This document shows, piece by piece, positions 3,631-5,354 of a stretch of 5,354 bases of DNA. Both the position numbers and the translations under genes were made by a program. Each line of letters begins with the position of its first letter. Within the stretch, counting starts at the first letter, position 1. The stretch is from an uncultured Anaerococcus sp. (lineage in GTDB: Bacteria > Bacillota > Clostridia > Tissierellales > Peptoniphilaceae): assembly GCF_943912825.1 (NCBI RefSeq), contig NZ_CALTUX010000063.1:1-5354 (forward strand), read 5' to 3'. A model generated the notes under the pieces. That model worked only from the letters and a program-made list of their open reading frames with translations, was not told the origin of the DNA and did not search any database.

Positions 3631-3667
3631 AAAATCCAGCCTGACTTAAAATAGGCTGGATTTTCTA
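3631..3667 (+). terminator. Intrinsic terminator after the lipoprotein gene
   Basis: A perfect 12-bp stem, AAAATCCAGCCT/AGGCTGGATTTT (3631-3642, 3653-3664), with a 10-base loop. The A-tract on one side and T-tract on the other would let it work in both directions, but both neighbours are on the + strand. Confidence 0.9.
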
Positions 3668-3693
3668 TATATAGATGACCAAGAAGACCTTAG

Positions 3694-3723
3694 TATTGAT
3701 ATATATCAATAAAATTATATAAT
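3694..3723 (+). promoter_or_regulatory. Esterase promoter overlapping an 18-bp palindrome
   Basis: A perfect 18-bp palindrome, TATTGATATATATCAATA, occupies 3694-3711. It contains TTGATA (3697-3702), a good -35, with TATAAT at 3718-3723 after a 15-bp spacer (somewhat short). A repressor bound to the palindrome would block the -35. A related half-site, TTGATATATA, occurs at 3602-3611. Promoter and operator roles are inferred from position and sequence only. Confidence 0.5.
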
Positions 3724-3750
3724 TATAGAAATAAAAAGAAAGGAAAAGCC

Positions 3751-4545
3751 ATGTCTAATAGTAAAAAGGAAAATATTCTTGAAGAATATTACCTAGAAAT
3801 GGATTATAAAAAAGAAAAAAGAAGGATAAGGGTAATCTTGCCCAACTCTTACAATCAAAATAAATCCAAAAAATATCCAGTAGTCTACTTTCACGATGGG
3901 CAAAATATATTCTTTAACCATGAATCCTACTCAGGAGTGTCTTGGGGCCTAATAGAAACAATCAGGGACAATAAAAACCTAAAAGAATTCATAGGAGTAG
4001 CTATAGACAATAGCCCAGCAAGAATGGCAGAATATAGTCCTTGGTCCCTTGATCAAAGCCTAGCGGACCTAAAAATAGAAAAGCCAGAAGGAGATAATTA
4101 CGCAGATTTTATTATAAATACCCTAAAGCCCTTTATAGATGAGAAATATAGGACTAAAAAAAGCAAAAAATTCACATCTATGATAGGATCATCAGCTGGA
4201 GCAAATATATCAGCCTTTATAGGCAAAAAATACCAAGCTAAAATCGGAAGCCTAGGAATATTTTCCCTAGCAAGCTTCGCCTTTAAGGATGAATTTGAAA
4301 GTTACTTTAAAGATGCAAGTCTAAAAGCCAAGCAAAAAATCTACATCAAAGTAGGCACAGAAGAGAGTGCAGAAAGAAAAATAAGCCAAGCCTATATAGA
4401 TTCATCGGTAAATTATTATGACCTCCTAATAAAGGCAGGGATTCCAATAGATAATATAAAATTAAGAATAATAAGTGGAGACACCCATTGTGAGGGGGAT
4501 TGGGCAAAATATTTATTAGAGTGCTTGGAGTATGTTTTAAAATAA
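3751..4545 (+). CDS. Alpha/beta-hydrolase esterase (esterase D / Fes-like family)
   Basis: A 264-residue cytoplasmic hydrolase of the putative-esterase family, which includes esterase D, enterochelin esterase Fes and their relatives. The N-terminal beta-sheet strand RIRVILPNSY leads to the oxyanion-region signature YPVVYFHDGQNIF (42-54). FIGVAIDNSPARMAEYSPW (80-98) is typical of the family. The nucleophile elbow is G146-S147-S148-A149-G150, with Ser148 as the likely catalytic serine; many relatives have GSSMGG here. His246 in the GDTHCEGDW segment (243-251) is the likely catalytic histidine, and Glu204 or Glu205 in VGTEES is the probable acid. Length fits single-domain members. No signal peptide is seen. 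The RBS GAAAGGA ends seven bases before ATG. Substrate (siderophore ester, S-formylglutathione-like or other) cannot be inferred. No clear terminator follows. Confidence 0.92.
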   Translation: MSNSKKENILEEYYLEMDYKKEKRRIRVILPNSYNQNKSKKYPVVYFHDGQNIFFNHESYSGVSWGLIETIRDNKNLKEFIGVAIDNSPARMAEYSPWSLDQSLADLKIEKPEGDNYADFIINTLKPFIDEKYRTKKSKKFTSMIGSSAGANISAFIGKKYQAKIGSLGIFSLASFAFKDEFESYFKDASLKAKQKIYIKVGTEESAERKISQAYIDSSVNYYDLLIKAGIPIDNIKLRIISGDTHCEGDWAKYLLECLEYVLK

Positions 4546-4660
4546 AATAAGTTGTTATTATTGGGGGTTTATTATCCAAGATAATGTTATTATAGACTTT
4601 AATTCTTCGTAACTTAATATTTTAATAAATTATATTCATTTACAATTGAATCTTCGTATA
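4546..4660. other. AT-rich spacer after the esterase gene
   Basis: No gene seen. It contains a weak hairpin ATTATC-CAA-GATAAT near 4571-4585 without a T-run, and two loose copies of a TTCGTA-containing string (near 4605 and 4653). I see no strong terminator for the esterase gene here. Confidence 0.5.
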
Positions 4661-4710
4661 AAGGGGAGGCCCAAGGACCCTTTCGCATGGGTCCTCATCG
4701 GCCTCCCCTT
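4661..4710. repeat. GC-rich double hairpin
   Basis: A perfect 10-bp outer stem AAGGGGAGGC/GCCTCCCCTT (4661-4670, 4701-4710) encloses an inner 6-bp stem GGACCC/GGGTCC (4675-4680, 4689-4694) with loop TTTCGCAT. It is sharply richer in GC than its surroundings. It continues into further GC-rich sequence to about 4760 that resembles non-coding regions of Firmicutes mobile elements in style (inference from general pattern, not a database match). Confidence 0.75.
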
Positions 4711-4766
4711 AAACCCCTCCCCGTTACACCCCACAAGCGACTCCTTGGCGGAGGGCATGACCAGAA

Positions 4767-4792
4767 GCTTGCCTTTGGCAAGCCTCTTTTTG
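4767..4792 (+). terminator. Terminator-like hairpin at the end of the GC-rich block
   Basis: A 7-bp stem GCTTGCC/GGCAAGC (4767-4773, 4777-4783) with loop TTT, then CTCTTTTTG. It would terminate + strand transcription coming through the GC-rich block. Read on the other strand it is a plain hairpin at the head of that block. Confidence 0.6.
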
Positions 4793-4930
4793 TAGACATA
4801 TACCCTTGTTTTAGTTATCCTAATCCTAATTGATTTTGACATTCCGATGCCTAAAAATCTCAATCTAGCCGAAATTTTTGTTTTATATAAACTTTACATC
4901 TTAGTAGCTATAGAATTATAATTTGTACTC

Positions 4931-5163
4931 GTGCGTCAGGAGATTTTCTTAACGGCATCTCCATTTACAAAATCTCCCAACCTTGGGAGATTTATTCTGT
5001 ATTCTGAAAGAATATTAACGACAAAGCAAGTCTTAGGCTCGTTTGCTCTCGCAAACATCGCGAATAGTAGGTATTATATTTATCGCGATAGCGATAAGTT
5101 TTCTAATCTACTAGGAGATTTAAAATAAAAAGTACCCGTCAAGAAAATCACACTGACAGCCAC
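4931..5163. mobile_element. MITE-like element with imperfect terminal inverted repeats
   Basis: The left end, GTCAGGAGATTTTCTTAACGG (4935-4955), matches the reverse complement of the right end at 5136-5157 (GTCAGTGTGATTTTCTTGACGG) apart from an indel and a few changes. The ~230 bp between hold three strong hairpins: AAATCTCCCAA/TTGGGAGATTT (4970-4993), GTTTGC-TCTC-GCAAAC (5041-5056) and TTATCGC-GATA-GCGATAA (5080-5097). No credible protein: the 65-codon GTG-initiated frame inside lacks an RBS. A non-autonomous transposable element or a structured RNA would both fit. No target duplication was confirmed. Confidence 0.45.
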
Positions 5164-5261
5164 ATTTAAATACAAATACTGCAACTACTAAGACGACAAG
5201 TAACTATAGAAAACCTAGTTAGACTAGATTGTGATTTTTAGGGGACTTTTGATTTTAAATC
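5117..5261. repeat. Second inverted-repeat pair overlapping the MITE-like element
   Basis: The reverse complement of 5117-5151 (GTGATTTT ... ACTTTTTATTTTAAATC) matches 5231-5261 (GTGATTTT ... ACTTTTGATTTTAAATC) closely, with a four-base length difference. The right end of the MITE-like element is thus itself one arm of another inverted repeat about 145 bp long. This may be a second insertion of the same family or an old IS end. Confidence 0.5.
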
Positions 5262-5307
5262 AGTAAGAAAAAGGCCAACTACATAAGAAGTAATCCACAA
5301 TACTAAA

Positions 5308-5330
5308 GAAGATTTTTGAAAAAAATCTTC
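5308..5330. repeat. AT-rich hairpin near the window end
   Basis: A perfect 10-bp stem GAAGATTTTT/AAAAATCTTC with loop GAA. It is followed by CCCTTTCGCACTCCG (5331-5345), not a T-run, so it is unlikely to be a + strand terminator. Between 5164 and 5307 I see no gene apart from short fragments in several frames. Confidence 0.6.
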
Positions 5331-5354
5331 CCCTTTCGCACTCCGCCTAAGGAG

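Noticed and set aside
4346..4579. Minus-strand open frame of 77 codons
   Set aside because: It overlaps the 3' end of the esterase gene in the opposite direction and has a low-complexity Leu-rich translation with no RBS.
4636..4863. Minus-strand open frame of 75 codons through the GC-rich hairpin block
   Set aside because: Its codons coincide with the perfect hairpin arms, it is rich in Lys/Arg/Gly without domain motifs, and no AGGAGG precedes the start. The DNA structure explains the region better, although a small basic protein cannot be fully excluded.
4931..5128. 65-codon GTG-initiated frame on the + strand
   Set aside because: It starts inside the left inverted repeat, has no RBS and spans three hairpins.
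5164..5307. Transposase remnant
   Set aside because: Short frames with Lys/Thr/Asn-rich peptides are present, but none exceeds about 15 residues or shows a recognisable transposase motif.

Overview
The window reads as chromosomal DNA from a low-GC Gram-positive anaerobe. AT-rich coding, strong AGGAGG-type ribosome binding sites, a lipoprotein signal of the short Firmicutes type and a tRNA cluster with genomically encoded CCA ends all point that way. The gene style resembles the anaerobic cocci (Anaerococcus/Peptoniphilus group, Tissierellia), but that genus-level guess is inference.

Bases 1-692 hold six tRNA genes on the + strand: Ser(TGA), Ser(GCT), Phe(GAA), Trp(CCA), Ile(GAT) and Met(CAT). 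The first five have perfect acceptor stems. The Met gene has two acceptor mismatches and one anticodon-stem mismatch, and it opens an unusual repeat region.

Bases 660-1540 contain no protein gene. A 189-bp unit beginning inside the 3' half of tRNA-Met is present twice, identical, followed by the first ~34 bp of a third copy. Each unit carries the tRNA-Met 3' half with CCA, an intrinsic terminator, an inverted degenerate copy of the tRNA-Met 5' half, and an 84-bp set of hairpins. Where one unit meets the next, the last hairpin arm and the following tRNA 3' half recreate a tRNA-Met acceptor/T-arm minihelix with a perfect acceptor stem. Two further hairpin modules of the same architecture but different stem sequence lie at 1165-1329, one inserted inside the other. 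This is the most interesting part of the window.

Bases 1616-2787 look like one transcription unit. A tandem 26-bp promoter/operator repeat precedes a small three-helix membrane protein, a short Cro/CI-type regulator and a nitroreductase, and a terminator closes the unit. The regulator probably acts on the repeats upstream.

Bases 2846-3574 encode a lipoprotein with a His/Asp/Glu-rich, probably metal-binding tail. Bases 3751-4545 encode an alpha/beta-hydrolase esterase behind its own promoter, which overlaps an 18-bp palindrome. A strong terminator separates the two genes.

Bases 4546-5354 have no convincing gene. They hold a GC-rich hairpin block (possibly a mobile-element fragment), a MITE-like element of about 230 bp with imperfect terminal inverted repeats, another inverted-repeat pair, and a motif at the window's edge that echoes the GC-rich block.
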